From contig DAOWHE010000097.1 in the NCBI GenBank assembly GCA_030641585.1, forward strand, positions 1 to 16,678: a stretch of 16,678 nt of DNA, read 5' to 3'. How positions within the stretch are numbered: position 1 is the first letter of the stretch; each line of letters begins with the position of its first letter. Of this stretch, positions 7,634 to 14,407 are shown piece after piece. Position numbers and translations under genes: made by a program. Under the pieces are notes generated by a model, which ran no database searches, was not told where the DNA came from, and worked only from the letters and a program-made list of their open reading frames with translations. Source of the DNA: Dehalococcoidales bacterium (GTDB taxonomy: Bacteria > Chloroflexota > Dehalococcoidia > Dehalococcoidales > ARS1013).

Positions 7634-8506
7634 CTAACGCTTTATTTTACTAAGAATCTCTCGCGTCGGGTCAAGCTTATTTAGTGTAAAGAAATGCAGT
7701 CCCGGTGCTCCGCCCTCAAGTAGCTCATTACATTGCTCAACTGCAAACTTAACACCGGCATTATAAGTAGCTTCTTCATTGCCATCAAGCGGCTTGAAAA
7801 TATCATGGACCCTCTGAGGTATATTAGCTCCGCAGGTTGTACAAAAAGTGAGCAGCTTTTGATAATTTATGATTGGTAGAATACCAGGAAAGATGCGCAC
7901 TTTGACGCCTGTCTTCCTCACCCTTGCCACATATTCAAAATAGTCCTTGTTATCAAAGAAAAGCTGTGTTATCACAAATTCGCCACCGGCATCTATCTTA
8001 ATCTTTAAGTATTTTGAATCGGTTTCCTTATCGGGGCAGTTAATGTGCCCTTCAGGAAAGCCGGCAACACCTATACTAAAGAAACTATCGTGAGCGCGAA
8101 TAAGCTCAATAAGCTGAAAACAATACTCCAGCCCATCGGCTGCCGGTTTCCAATTCTCCACACCTTGAGGAGTGTCGCCTAGCAGGGCAAGGACATTACA
8201 GATGTTCTTTTCTTTCATTTTCTTAATTATAGCTTCCAGCTCAGCCTTGCTATGGCCCACACAGGTAAAATGGTGTATTGTCGGCACCCCAAGACGCTTC
8301 TGGAAATCATTAACAATATCCATGGTAGCTTCTCTGGTAGAACCACCGGCGCCATAGGTTACTGAGAACCAGTCCGGCTCTAAATCTTTAAAAGTGCTGG
8401 CAACCTGGGAAAGCTTTTCTCTACCCTTCAGGGTTTTTGGTGGGAAAAATTCAAACGAATAGGTCCTGTCCTTCTCTTTCAAAATATCCGTTATCTTTCT
8501 AATCAT
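7634..8506 (-). CDS. metF: Methylenetetrahydrofolate reductase
   Basis: MetF interconverts 5,10-methylene- and 5-methyl-tetrahydrofolate with an FAD cofactor. The reaction supplies methionine synthesis and, in acetogens and other Wood-Ljungdahl anaerobes, the methyl branch. The 290-residue protein has the TIM-barrel core with YSFEFFPP (Glu19, the catalytic acid), SVTYGAGGS, ALLGDTP (Asp111, matching E. coli Asp120), ITQLFFD (Gln181, matching Gln183) and IFPGILPI. I start it at ATG 8506 because GGAAGGG lies five bases upstream; an in-frame TTG at 8521 would add five residues. It is the last gene after hdrC-hdrB-hdrA on the same strand, 110 bp behind hdrA with no clear terminator between. The zinc-binding partner MetV, paired with MetF in several acetogens, is not encoded here. 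The enzyme family is certain; electron supply by Hdr/Flx is inference. Confidence 0.96.
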   Translation of the reverse strand: MIRKITDILKEKDRTYSFEFFPPKTLKGREKLSQVASTFKDLEPDWFSVTYGAGGSTREATMDIVNDFQKRLGVPTIHHFTCVGHSKAELEAIIKKMKEKNICNVLALLGDTPQGVENWKPAADGLEYCFQLIELIRAHDSFFSIGVAGFPEGHINCPDKETDSKYLKIKIDAGGEFVITQLFFDNKDYFEYVARVRKTGVKVRIFPGILPIINYQKLLTFCTTCGANIPQRVHDIFKPLDGNEEATYNAGVKFAVEQCNELLEGGAPGLHFFTLNKLDPTREILSKIKR

Positions 8507-8575
8507 TTTCACCCTTCCCAATTTTTATTAAGGAATATAGCGTGGCGGTAGATTAACATATACTTACCTGTTTGG

Positions 8576-8588
8576 CAAGCTAGAGCCA
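8576..8588 (-). repeat. 13-bp sequence upstream of metF, identical to one upstream of hdrC
   Basis: On the minus strand TGGCTCTAGCTTG lies about 70 bases before the metF start. The same 13 bases occur at 12039-12051 before hdrC. In both places the final TTG could begin a -35 box (here TTGCCA at 8573-8578), although the -10 match for metF is poor. It could be a shared operator or a chance match. Confidence 0.35.
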
Positions 8589-8616
8589 GCGACCTGGACG
8601 GCTGATGAGGGCATCT

Positions 8617-10578
8617 TCATATCAGCATACCCTCCATCTGGGCTACAATTTGCTCGTTAGTAAAATGACTAAGGCTAATGGCGTCACTAGGACAAACTGC
8701 CACGCACAGGCCACACCCCTTACACAGGACTTCATTAACCCGACATACCTCATTTTCTTCTTCAAAGGAGATGGCGCCATAGGGACAAACCAGCTTGCAA
8801 TACTGGCACCCGGTACAGATTTTTTCACTGATGATTGCAGTGGCTGACTCAATCTCTACACTGCCTTTACTAATCATCGCCAGAACCTCAGCCGCCGCCG
8901 CTCCCGCCTGGGCTACGGTATCCGGAATATCTTTAGGCCCCTGGCAGCAACCAGCAATGAATACTCCGTCAGTCATAGTAGCCACCGGGTCCAGCTTGGG
9001 GTGCTTCTCCATAAAAAAGCCGTCACCACTCTGACTAATATTAAGTAGCCTGGCGATAGCCTCAGCATCTGGCTGTGGCTCAAGGGCACAACTCAGAATC
9101 ACCATATCCAGTGGCAGACGGCGCTGCAAGCCGGCCAGGGTATCCTCAAACTGAACAATAAGTTTGTCTTTCTCCTCAGGGGTTTCGGCTATATCGGTTA
9201 TCTCAGCTGGAAGACCGCGGATAAAGATTGTCACCTCATCAAGAACCCGATTATAGAATTCCTCATAGCCCTTACCAAAGCTTCTGATATCAGTGTAAAA
9301 CTCATAAACCTCGACCTCAGGGAGATGCTCCTTTACCAGATGAGCAAACTTCATAGAAGCCATACAGCAAACTCTGGAGCAATACTCATGGTACTTCTTA
9401 TCCCGGCTACCAACGCAGTGGATAATACCAATGCTCTTTGGATGTAAACCATCCTTGAGGATAATACTACCCCCCGTTGGCCCCGAGGAATCAACCATCC
9501 TCTCAAATTCAAGGCTGGTGATAACATTCTCCAGCCGCCCATAACCATATTGGTAAATAGAAGCCGGGTCAAACAGGCTAAAGCCGGTAGCCAGGATTAT
9601 GGAGCCAACCTCTAGCTCGATAGTCTCATCCTGCTGTTCAAAATCAATCGCCTTTAGTTCACAGACCTTCTCACAGACACGGCAGGTGCCCTTCAGGAAA
9701 TAGACGCAGTGCTCGCTGTCAATGACCGGTACATTGGGTACTGCCTGGGGGAAGAGGGTATAAATAGCCTTCCTCTTACCTAGGCCAACATCAAACTCAC
9801 TATCTGCCCGCCACGGGCATTTAATCTGGCACAAGCCACAGCCGTTGCACAGAGCTTCATCAACATACCTCGCTTTTTTCCTAATCTTAACCTTGAAATT
9901 GCCAATATAGCCGGAAACCTCTTCTACCTCACTATAGGTTATTAGCTCAATACAGGGGTGAGAGTCGACCAGGGTCATCTTGGGGGTGAGAATACAGGCT
10001 GAGCAATCAAGGGTGGGGAATGTCTTATCCAGTTGCGCCATATGCCCCCCAATACTGGGGCTTTTTTCCACTAGATAAACCCTGTGCCCGGAGTCAGCAA
10101 TCTTTAGCGCCGCTTGGATACCAGCAATACCTCCGCCGACTACTAGGGTATTGGGATTAATAGTAACCTTCCTGGTCTCAAGCGGCTGGTGATAGTAAAC
10201 TCGTCTTACCGCGGCGCTTATGAGTGCCTTGGCCTTCTCGGTAGCTCTCTTACCATCTTCGGTCACCCAGGAGCAATGCTCACGGATATTAGCCATCTCA
10301 AACAGATAGGGATTTACACCGGCCTCTTGACAAGCACGGCGAAAGGTAGGCTCGTGCATTGTTGGTGAGCAAGCGGCAACTACTACCCGATTAAGCCCCA
10401 ACTCCTTAATGTCATTCTGAATAAGCCCCTGGCCAGGGCTAGAGCACATAAATTTATAGCCGCGAGCTATCACCACCCCGTCCAAGTTCTGGGCAAAGCG
10501 GACTACCTCCTCTACATCAACTGTACCAGCGATGTTGCTGCCGCAATGACAGACATATACCCCAATTCTAGGCTCCAT
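8617..10578 (-). CDS. hdrA: Heterodisulfide reductase subunit A, flavin-bifurcating core
   Basis: HdrA is the FAD- and iron-sulfur-containing hub of Hdr complexes. It splits electrons from one donor between ferredoxin and a second acceptor, reached through HdrBC. The protein has 653 residues, a normal length. Visible parts are the N-terminal YVCHCGSNI segment, a thioredoxin-reductase-like FAD fold with GGGIAG at 148-153, and an inserted CNGCGLCQIKCPW cluster from Cys244. A CVYFLKGTCRVCEKVC region from Cys291 and two C-terminal ferredoxin clusters, CTGCQYCKLVCP (Cys588) and CKGCGLCVAVCP (Cys619), complete it. The ATG at 10578 has a perfect AGGAGG six bases upstream (10585-10590), so the upstream in-frame TTG is not the start. 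It overlaps the hdrB end by 11 bp. It is a single, unfused HdrA without an attached MvhD domain, consistent with the separate MvhD-like gene at 4316. Confidence 0.96.
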   Translation of the reverse strand: MEPRIGVYVCHCGSNIAGTVDVEEVVRFAQNLDGVVIARGYKFMCSSPGQGLIQNDIKELGLNRVVVAACSPTMHEPTFRRACQEAGVNPYLFEMANIREHCSWVTEDGKRATEKAKALISAAVRRVYYHQPLETRKVTINPNTLVVGGGIAGIQAALKIADSGHRVYLVEKSPSIGGHMAQLDKTFPTLDCSACILTPKMTLVDSHPCIELITYSEVEEVSGYIGNFKVKIRKKARYVDEALCNGCGLCQIKCPWRADSEFDVGLGKRKAIYTLFPQAVPNVPVIDSEHCVYFLKGTCRVCEKVCELKAIDFEQQDETIELEVGSIILATGFSLFDPASIYQYGYGRLENVITSLEFERMVDSSGPTGGSIILKDGLHPKSIGIIHCVGSRDKKYHEYCSRVCCMASMKFAHLVKEHLPEVEVYEFYTDIRSFGKGYEEFYNRVLDEVTIFIRGLPAEITDIAETPEEKDKLIVQFEDTLAGLQRRLPLDMVILSCALEPQPDAEAIARLLNISQSGDGFFMEKHPKLDPVATMTDGVFIAGCCQGPKDIPDTVAQAGAAAAEVLAMISKGSVEIESATAIISEKICTGCQYCKLVCPYGAISFEEENEVCRVNEVLCKGCGLCVAVCPSDAISLSHFTNEQIVAQMEGMLI

Positions 10579-11467
10579 GACTAGCCTCCTGCCCAGCACC
10601 AAGTATATCGTCCAGCACCCTGCCTGGTGAGACTATATTTGTATTTAGCCCCAGGGATACAGCATCAATCCCCAGAGCAAGACCAATGAGTTGTGTGATA
10701 AACAAAACTGGCAAGTTATAATGAGTCTTGAACTTATTATTAACCCGACTCTGATAGGCGTCAAGATTAATCTGGCACAGTGGACAGGGAGTAGTAATGC
10801 ACTGAGCACCATTCTCCAATGCATTATCCAGCAATTTACGAATCAAACCCAAAGCCATATCCTCTTCCGGGATAACCAAGGTCCCCCCGCAGCAGCGGCT
10901 CTTTAAGGGAAAAGGGATTGCCTCAGCCCCCAGGCTCTCCACCAAACGGTCAAGAGACCGGGGGAAATCCGGGTCATCAAAGCCATAGTCAGGACGAACC
11001 AGCTGGCAGCCATAATAAGGAGCCACTTTTAGCCCGTTAAGCCGGTACTTAACATTAGAAGCAATGACCTCAGTGGTAACATCGCTGGCTAATACTTCGG
11101 TTAAATGCCTTACGGGTACATTGCCATGATATTCTAGATTGGCTACCGCCAAGGCCTCATTCACCTGACTCATCAGCAAATGATTTTTCCGAAGCTGCAG
11201 GCCGGCGCTGGTTAGAGTAATAAAGCAGGAACTGCAGGGAGTTACTAGGTCAAGCCCTTTTTTCTCTGCCAAAGCCAGGTTCCGAGTGGCAACCAGAATT
11301 GCCTCTAGTTCATCCAATGAGCCATATTGGACTGAACCACAGCAGGTCCAGTCCTCCAGTTCCTCAAGCTCTATTCCCAGTGGCCCAGCTACTGCCTTAA
11401 TAGAAAGACCAAGACCTATTGCTGTAGACTCGGTCGAACACCCGGGGTAGTATGCATAGCGTTTCAA
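10568..11467 (-). CDS. hdrB: Heterodisulfide reductase subunit B
   Basis: HdrB is the catalytic subunit whose two noncubane [4Fe-4S] clusters cleave disulfides in methanogens; bacterial homologues act on other or unknown acceptors. The 299-residue protein keeps both CCG domains with all ten cysteines: Cys10, 42, 43, 78 and 81 in the first, and Cys154, 192, 193, 228 and 231 in the second. Both noncubane clusters should therefore assemble. The start is TTG at 11467, overlapping the hdrC stop as TTGA. It is supported by AGAGG six bases upstream (11474-11478) and by the family N-terminus YYPGCS. Tight coupling with hdrC and hdrA shows an equimolar complex. Because bacteria do not make CoM-S-S-CoB, the physiological acceptor is open; metF in the same operon points to a folate-linked role. 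Confidence 0.95.
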   Translation of the reverse strand: MKRYAYYPGCSTESTAIGLGLSIKAVAGPLGIELEELEDWTCCGSVQYGSLDELEAILVATRNLALAEKKGLDLVTPCSSCFITLTSAGLQLRKNHLLMSQVNEALAVANLEYHGNVPVRHLTEVLASDVTTEVIASNVKYRLNGLKVAPYYGCQLVRPDYGFDDPDFPRSLDRLVESLGAEAIPFPLKSRCCGGTLVIPEEDMALGLIRKLLDNALENGAQCITTPCPLCQINLDAYQSRVNNKFKTHYNLPVLFITQLIGLALGIDAVSLGLNTNIVSPGRVLDDILGAGQEASHGA

Positions 11468-12006
11468 TGGCTACCTCTAATCTCTCTGAATTTTTTTACC
11501 ATTCGGGCTAAGCTCCTCCGGCCGCTAGTTTTATGGGGCCTGAGCGGCATCCGCCGGCGAAGGAGTAGCTTTAAACCAACCGGGAATATCTTTAGCGCCA
11601 CTAAGGGATTTGTGGTCAGGTAATACCTGAGTATCATGCCAAGCTCATGGACTCGCCCATTATTTATCATAGAACTGACAAAACTGTGGTATATAGCCGG
11701 GGCACGAGTCCCCTTAATTCTATAATTATACCTACTTGCCAGAGACTTTAGGGCATGAGCCAGTTCAGCAGGCCTCACATCACGGGGGCAACGTAGTGTG
11801 CACATATAACAGGAGAGACAATGCCACATGGAGCTACTGGACAGGACCTCACCACGCATCCCAGCCCGAATCAGGGCGATAATTTTTCGTGGCGGATACT
11901 CCATCTCGCCAGCTGTCGGACAGGAGCCGGTGCAAATGCCACACTGGATACAGGCACAGATATTCTCACCGCCATGAGTAGCCGCTACCTCTTCCACAAA
12001 ACTCAT
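11464..12006 (-). CDS. hdrC: Heterodisulfide reductase subunit C
   Basis: HdrC is the ferredoxin-like subunit that wires HdrA to HdrB. It has 180 residues with two [4Fe-4S] motifs: Cys19-x2-Cys22-x2-Cys25-x3-Cys29 (CIQCGICTGSCP) and Cys63-x2-Cys66-x2-Cys69-x3-Cys73 (CLSCYMCTLRCP). A basic C-terminal tail follows (RRRMPLRPHKTSGRRS region). An additional cysteine, Cys17, precedes the first motif. It is the first gene of the hdrC-hdrB-hdrA-metF unit. The ATG at 12006 has no clear Shine-Dalgarno, and a -10-like GATAAT ends just seven bases before it, so the mRNA may be nearly leaderless. The order C-B-A with overlapping ends is common in bacterial hdr operons. Confidence 0.94.
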   Translation of the reverse strand: MSFVEEVAATHGGENICACIQCGICTGSCPTAGEMEYPPRKIIALIRAGMRGEVLSSSSMWHCLSCYMCTLRCPRDVRPAELAHALKSLASRYNYRIKGTRAPAIYHSFVSSMINNGRVHELGMILRYYLTTNPLVALKIFPVGLKLLLRRRMPLRPHKTSGRRSLARMVKKFREIRGSH

Positions 12007-12013
12007 ACTTCAT

Positions 12014-12041
12014 ATTATCATTAAAGCTACCTGCCCATCAA
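12014..12041 (-). promoter_or_regulatory. Weak candidate promoter for the hdrCBA-metF unit
   Basis: On the minus strand TTGATG (12036-12041) stands 16 bp before GATAAT (12014-12019). The predicted start falls at or next to the hdrC ATG at 12006, implying a leaderless or near-leaderless transcript, which fits the absence of a ribosome-binding site. Pattern match only. Confidence 0.35.
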
Positions 12042-12051
12042 GCTAGAGCCA
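12039..12051 (-). repeat. 13-bp sequence upstream of hdrC, identical to one upstream of metF
   Basis: TGGCTCTAGCTTG on the minus strand, the second copy of the element at 8576-8588. It overlaps the first three bases of the -35 candidate of hdrC. See the metF copy for interpretation. Confidence 0.35.
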
Positions 12052-12069
12052 AGATAAAGCACCGTCTGT

Positions 12070-12097
12070 TTGTCGCTACCGTCTCTATCATGATAAA
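12070..12097 (+). promoter_or_regulatory. Weak candidate promoter of surE
   Basis: TTGTCG (12070-12075), 16-bp spacer, GATAAA (12092-12097), in the 114-bp divergent gap between hdrC and surE. The predicted transcript start near 12104 leaves a short leader containing the GAGG ribosome-binding site at 12109-12112. Pattern match only. Confidence 0.35.
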
Positions 12098-12120
12098 CTC
12101 TGTAATACGAGGCATTTTAG

Positions 12121-12900
12121 ATGAGAATACTGGTAACCAATGATGATGGCATATTCGCCCCCGGACTATGGATACTGGCCAAAGAGTTAAAGAGTGTTGC
12201 CCGGGTAGTAGTTGTTGCCCCGGATAGAGAGCAAAGCGCCACCGGTACCGCTATTACCCTGCGCCAACCATTAAGAGTCCAAAGAGTAACCCCTGTAGTG
12301 CCAGATGTAGATACTTACTCAGTGGAGGGCACCCCCTCGGATAGCGTTATCCTGGCTCTGGGTAAACTAACCGAGAACGGGGTAGACATGGTCATTTCAG
12401 GTATTAACCGTGGCTCAAATCTGGGTGATGATGTGCTTCTCTCAGGAACAGTAGGCGCCGCTCTACAAGGCTACCTGCGCGGTCTGCCGGCCATTGCCAT
12501 CTCAATAGCCAGTGCCGATAGCCACCACTTGGACAATGCGGCAAAACTTGCCGCATTACTGGCTAAAAAGATTCTAGCCGGTACTCTGCCAGCGGATTTG
12601 TTCCTCAATGTCAACCTGCCTGACCTGCCCCTTGCAAAAATTAAAGGGATAAAGATTACTCAACTTGCTCATAAGACCCACATTGATACAGTTGAAGAGG
12701 GGCACGATGGCAGAAGAGAATACTACTGGTTAGTGCGTCAAAAGCTGGGCACTAATACGGATAAAGATACAGATATATGGACACTGGAGCAGGGCAACAT
12801 CTCTATCACCGCTTTACATAACACTCTGTTCCAAAAGCCCCCCTTAGGCATCACTGATAGCTTGTGCTCAGACCTCTTCCAAAAACTAAAACAATCCTAA
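12121..12900 (+). CDS. surE: 5'-nucleotidase SurE
   Basis: SurE is a metal-dependent phosphatase that dephosphorylates nucleoside 5'- and 3'-monophosphates and, in some species, short polyphosphate; it is linked to stationary-phase survival. The protein has 259 residues, typical of the family. The metal site is intact: NDDG with Asp8 and Asp9, Ser39 in DREQSATGTAIT, and Asn96 in SGINRGSN, followed by the signature LLSGTVGAALQGYLRGLPAIAIS. The substrate-loop motif VEGTPSDSV is present around residues 68-76. GAGG lies eight bases before the ATG. It stands alone between the divergent hdr operon and the pan promoter, with only a weak inverted repeat after its stop (GCCT...AGGC, 12902-12920). Confidence 0.96.
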   Translation: MRILVTNDDGIFAPGLWILAKELKSVARVVVVAPDREQSATGTAITLRQPLRVQRVTPVVPDVDTYSVEGTPSDSVILALGKLTENGVDMVISGINRGSNLGDDVLLSGTVGAALQGYLRGLPAIAISIASADSHHLDNAAKLAALLAKKILAGTLPADLFLNVNLPDLPLAKIKGIKITQLAHKTHIDTVEEGHDGRREYYWLVRQKLGTNTDKDTDIWTLEQGNISITALHNTLFQKPPLGITDSLCSDLFQKLKQS

Positions 12901-12930
12901 AGCCTGAAGAAATAAAGGCGTAGTAGGCTA

Positions 12931-12959
12931 TTGACAAACCACTGCCATCTTTATACAAT
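12931..12959 (+). promoter_or_regulatory. Strong sigma70-type promoter of the pantothenate operon
   Basis: A consensus TTGACA -35 box (12931-12936) and a TACAAT -10 box (12954-12959) are separated by exactly 17 bp, predicting a transcript start near 12966. The same hexamers and spacing recur before the tRNA-Phe gene at 16575-16603. No coding gene other than the DUF2520-pan block lies downstream on this strand. Confidence 0.8.
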
Positions 12960-12965
12960 CAAGCT

Positions 12966-13134
12966 GTTTATTACTGGCCATCGACCATTTGGGCGGTGAG
13001 CTAAAAAATAAGTCTGCTCATTAAAACTATAGTCGCTTGGATCGGATACGACCGAGACGGCAACAATGGGAACCATGTCTCAATGCCTTCTCTAGCTGTA
13101 TCGGGGAGGGCATTTTATTTAAAGTGAGAATTAG
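12966..13134 (+). promoter_or_regulatory. Structured 5' leader of the pantothenate operon, possible pan-motif RNA and attenuator
   Basis: The predicted leader is about 169 nt, too long for a bare ribosome-binding site. A first hairpin can form at 13032-13058 (GTC/GAC outside, TCGG/CCGA inside, a 7-base bulge on the 5' side). A second can form at 13054-13081, with GAGAC/GTCTC outside, ATGG/CCAT inside and again a 7-base 5' bulge. The two compete for bases 13056-13058. A third, terminator-like stem follows immediately at 13082-13114. A conserved 'pan motif' RNA of bulged hairpins has been reported upstream of panB/panC/panD genes in Chloroflexi and Firmicutes. I recall its existence but not its consensus well enough to claim a match. 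The ligand, if any, is unknown. Confidence 0.45.
13082..13114 (+). terminator. Terminator-like stem-loop in the pan leader (candidate attenuator)
   Basis: A 12-pair stem runs from AATGCCTTCTCT (13082-13093) to GGGGAGGGCATT (13103-13114), with three G-U pairs and a 9-base loop. A T-rich run, TTTTATTT, overlaps its 3' edge at 13113-13120. The DUF2520 start codon is only 20 bases further on. The T-run is interrupted and the stem has wobble pairs, so it could instead mask the weak ribosome-binding site. Confidence 0.45.
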
Positions 13135-14001
13135 ATGCTTAAAATAGGATTTATCGGTGCTGGAACGGTGGCTACTGCTCTGGCAGTTGGGCTGAGCAGT
13201 AAGGGCTACCATGTGGTAGCTGTGTCCAGCCGAAGCCAGACCTCGGCCAGAAAGCTGGCACAGCTGGTTAACGGCTGTCAGGCTTTTAGCAGTAATCAAG
13301 ATGTAGCTGATACGGCTGAGCTTGTCTTTATCGCCACCCCTGATGATGCTATTGCTTCTGTAGCCGCCCAAGTACAGTGGCACTCAGGGCATAGCGTAGT
13401 CCACTGTAGTGGTGCTGACTCAACCGATATTCTACTATCAGCCAGAAAATCAGGTGCCCGTGTTGGCGCTTTTCATCCTCTGCAGACCTTTGCCAGTTTT
13501 AGGCAGGCTATGGAGAATATACCGGGGACAACCTTCGCTCTGGAGGCTGAGGAACCACTACTCGGCATGCTTAAAGATATGGCGACCGACCTTGGTGGTC
13601 GTTGGATAGAGCTCGGGGCCGGTGGCAAGGTGATTTATCATGCAGCGGCGGTCTTTGCCTGTAATTACCTGGTAACTCTGGTCAAGTTAGCCACTGACCT
13701 GTGGCAGACCTTTGCCATCCCACCGGAGCAAGCTACCCAGGCACTACTGCCTCTCATAAGAGGGACAATTAATAATATTGATACCATCGGCATACCCAAG
13801 TGCCTTACCGGGCCTATTGCCCGTGGTGATGCCGGGACAATCAAGAAGCACCTTAGTGCTTTACAAAAAGTAGCCCCTGACCTGGTTGCCACCTATCAGG
13901 AGCTTGGGCTTAAAACCATACCTATTGCCCTTAAAAAAGGGAGAATAGACCAGAAACAGGCAAGTCAGCTTAAAGCCTTATTAAAACAACCGATTACATA
14001 A
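13135..14001 (+). CDS. Rossmann-fold DUF2520 oxidoreductase, candidate ketopantoate reductase
   Basis: This 288-residue protein has an N-terminal dinucleotide-binding domain starting at residue 4 with IGFIGAGTVATAL, followed by AVSSRSQTSARKL and VFIATPDDAIASVA. A helical C-terminal DUF2520 domain of the 6-phosphogluconate-dehydrogenase-like type follows, with HPLQTFASFRQAM and FALEA in the middle and a late GPIARGDAGTIKKHL. It is the first gene of the pan cluster, 16 bases before panD. Proteins of this family often sit next to panC and panD in Actinobacteria and other bacteria. No panE is present, so it is a reasonable candidate for NAD(P)H-dependent reduction of ketopantoate to pantoate; an alternative reductase named PanG has been described in Francisella. 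This role is inference. Only a weak purine tract (AGTGAG) precedes the ATG. Confidence 0.85.
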   Translation: MLKIGFIGAGTVATALAVGLSSKGYHVVAVSSRSQTSARKLAQLVNGCQAFSSNQDVADTAELVFIATPDDAIASVAAQVQWHSGHSVVHCSGADSTDILLSARKSGARVGAFHPLQTFASFRQAMENIPGTTFALEAEEPLLGMLKDMATDLGGRWIELGAGGKVIYHAAAVFACNYLVTLVKLATDLWQTFAIPPEQATQALLPLIRGTINNIDTIGIPKCLTGPIARGDAGTIKKHLSALQKVAPDLVATYQELGLKTIPIALKKGRIDQKQASQLKALLKQPIT

Positions 14002-14017
14002 GTTGGGAGGAAGTCCA

Positions 14018-14395
14018 TTGAGAACAATGCTTAAAAGTAAAATCCACCGGGCTCGTGTTACCAGTCTTAACATTGATTACGAGGGCAGCATTACCATTGA
14101 CAAGAAGCTCATGGAGGAGGCTGACATCCTTGCCTATGAACAGACAGAGGTACTAAATCTCAATAACGGTGCTCGCTTCATAACCTACGCCATTCCCGGG
14201 AAGAGGGGAAGTGGCCAGATTTGCCTAAACGGTGCCGCTGCCAGACTGGCCAAAAAGGGAGACATTATCATTATCCTTTCCTACTGCCAGGTTGAAGATA
14301 GTGAGGCTGTTAGTTTCATGCCCAAGCTGGTTTATGTTGATAATAAAAACGCTTTGCTTGAGACCAAACGGGCCATTGAGACGATGCCCTTTTAA
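14018..14395 (+). CDS. panD: Aspartate 1-decarboxylase precursor
   Basis: PanD makes beta-alanine from aspartate for pantothenate synthesis, using a pyruvoyl group formed by self-cleavage. The 125-residue proenzyme begins RTMLKSKIHRARVT and contains the cleavage site YEGS, so processing should fall between Gly23 and Ser24. Conserved later features are NGARFITYAI (arginine and tyrosine of the active site), GSGQICLNGAAARLAKKGD and a C-terminal FMPKLVYVD strand. I chose TTG 14018 as start: GGGAGG (14005-14010) is seven bases upstream and the protein then matches the usual MxRTML beginning. The TTG at 14003 lies ahead of that site, and the ATG at 14027 is too far from it. panB follows 12 bases after the stop. 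Maturation may need a PanM/PanZ-type factor only in enterobacteria; none is seen here. Confidence 0.95.
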   Translation: MRTMLKSKIHRARVTSLNIDYEGSITIDKKLMEEADILAYEQTEVLNLNNGARFITYAIPGKRGSGQICLNGAAARLAKKGDIIIILSYCQVEDSEAVSFMPKLVYVDNKNALLETKRAIETMPF

Positions 14396-14407
14396 AGGAG
14401 TAAACAA

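Noticed and set aside
8605..8847. 80-codon open frame opposite the 3' end of hdrA
   Set aside because: Antisense to the two conserved ferredoxin motifs of HdrA, which fully explain the sequence.
8617..12006. Selenocysteine codons or an HdrA-MvhD fusion in the hdr genes
   Set aside because: No in-frame TGA interrupts the genes, all expected cysteines are encoded, and HdrA ends after its second ferredoxin motif.
12902..12920. GCCT...AGGC inverted repeat after surE as a terminator
   Set aside because: Only four base pairs and no T-run follow; too weak to call.
13027..13383. 118-codon antisense open frame over the pan leader and the start of the DUF2520 gene
   Set aside because: Composition resembles a shadow of the coding strand, there is no ribosome-binding site or family resemblance, and it would overlap a well-supported gene and promoter leader.
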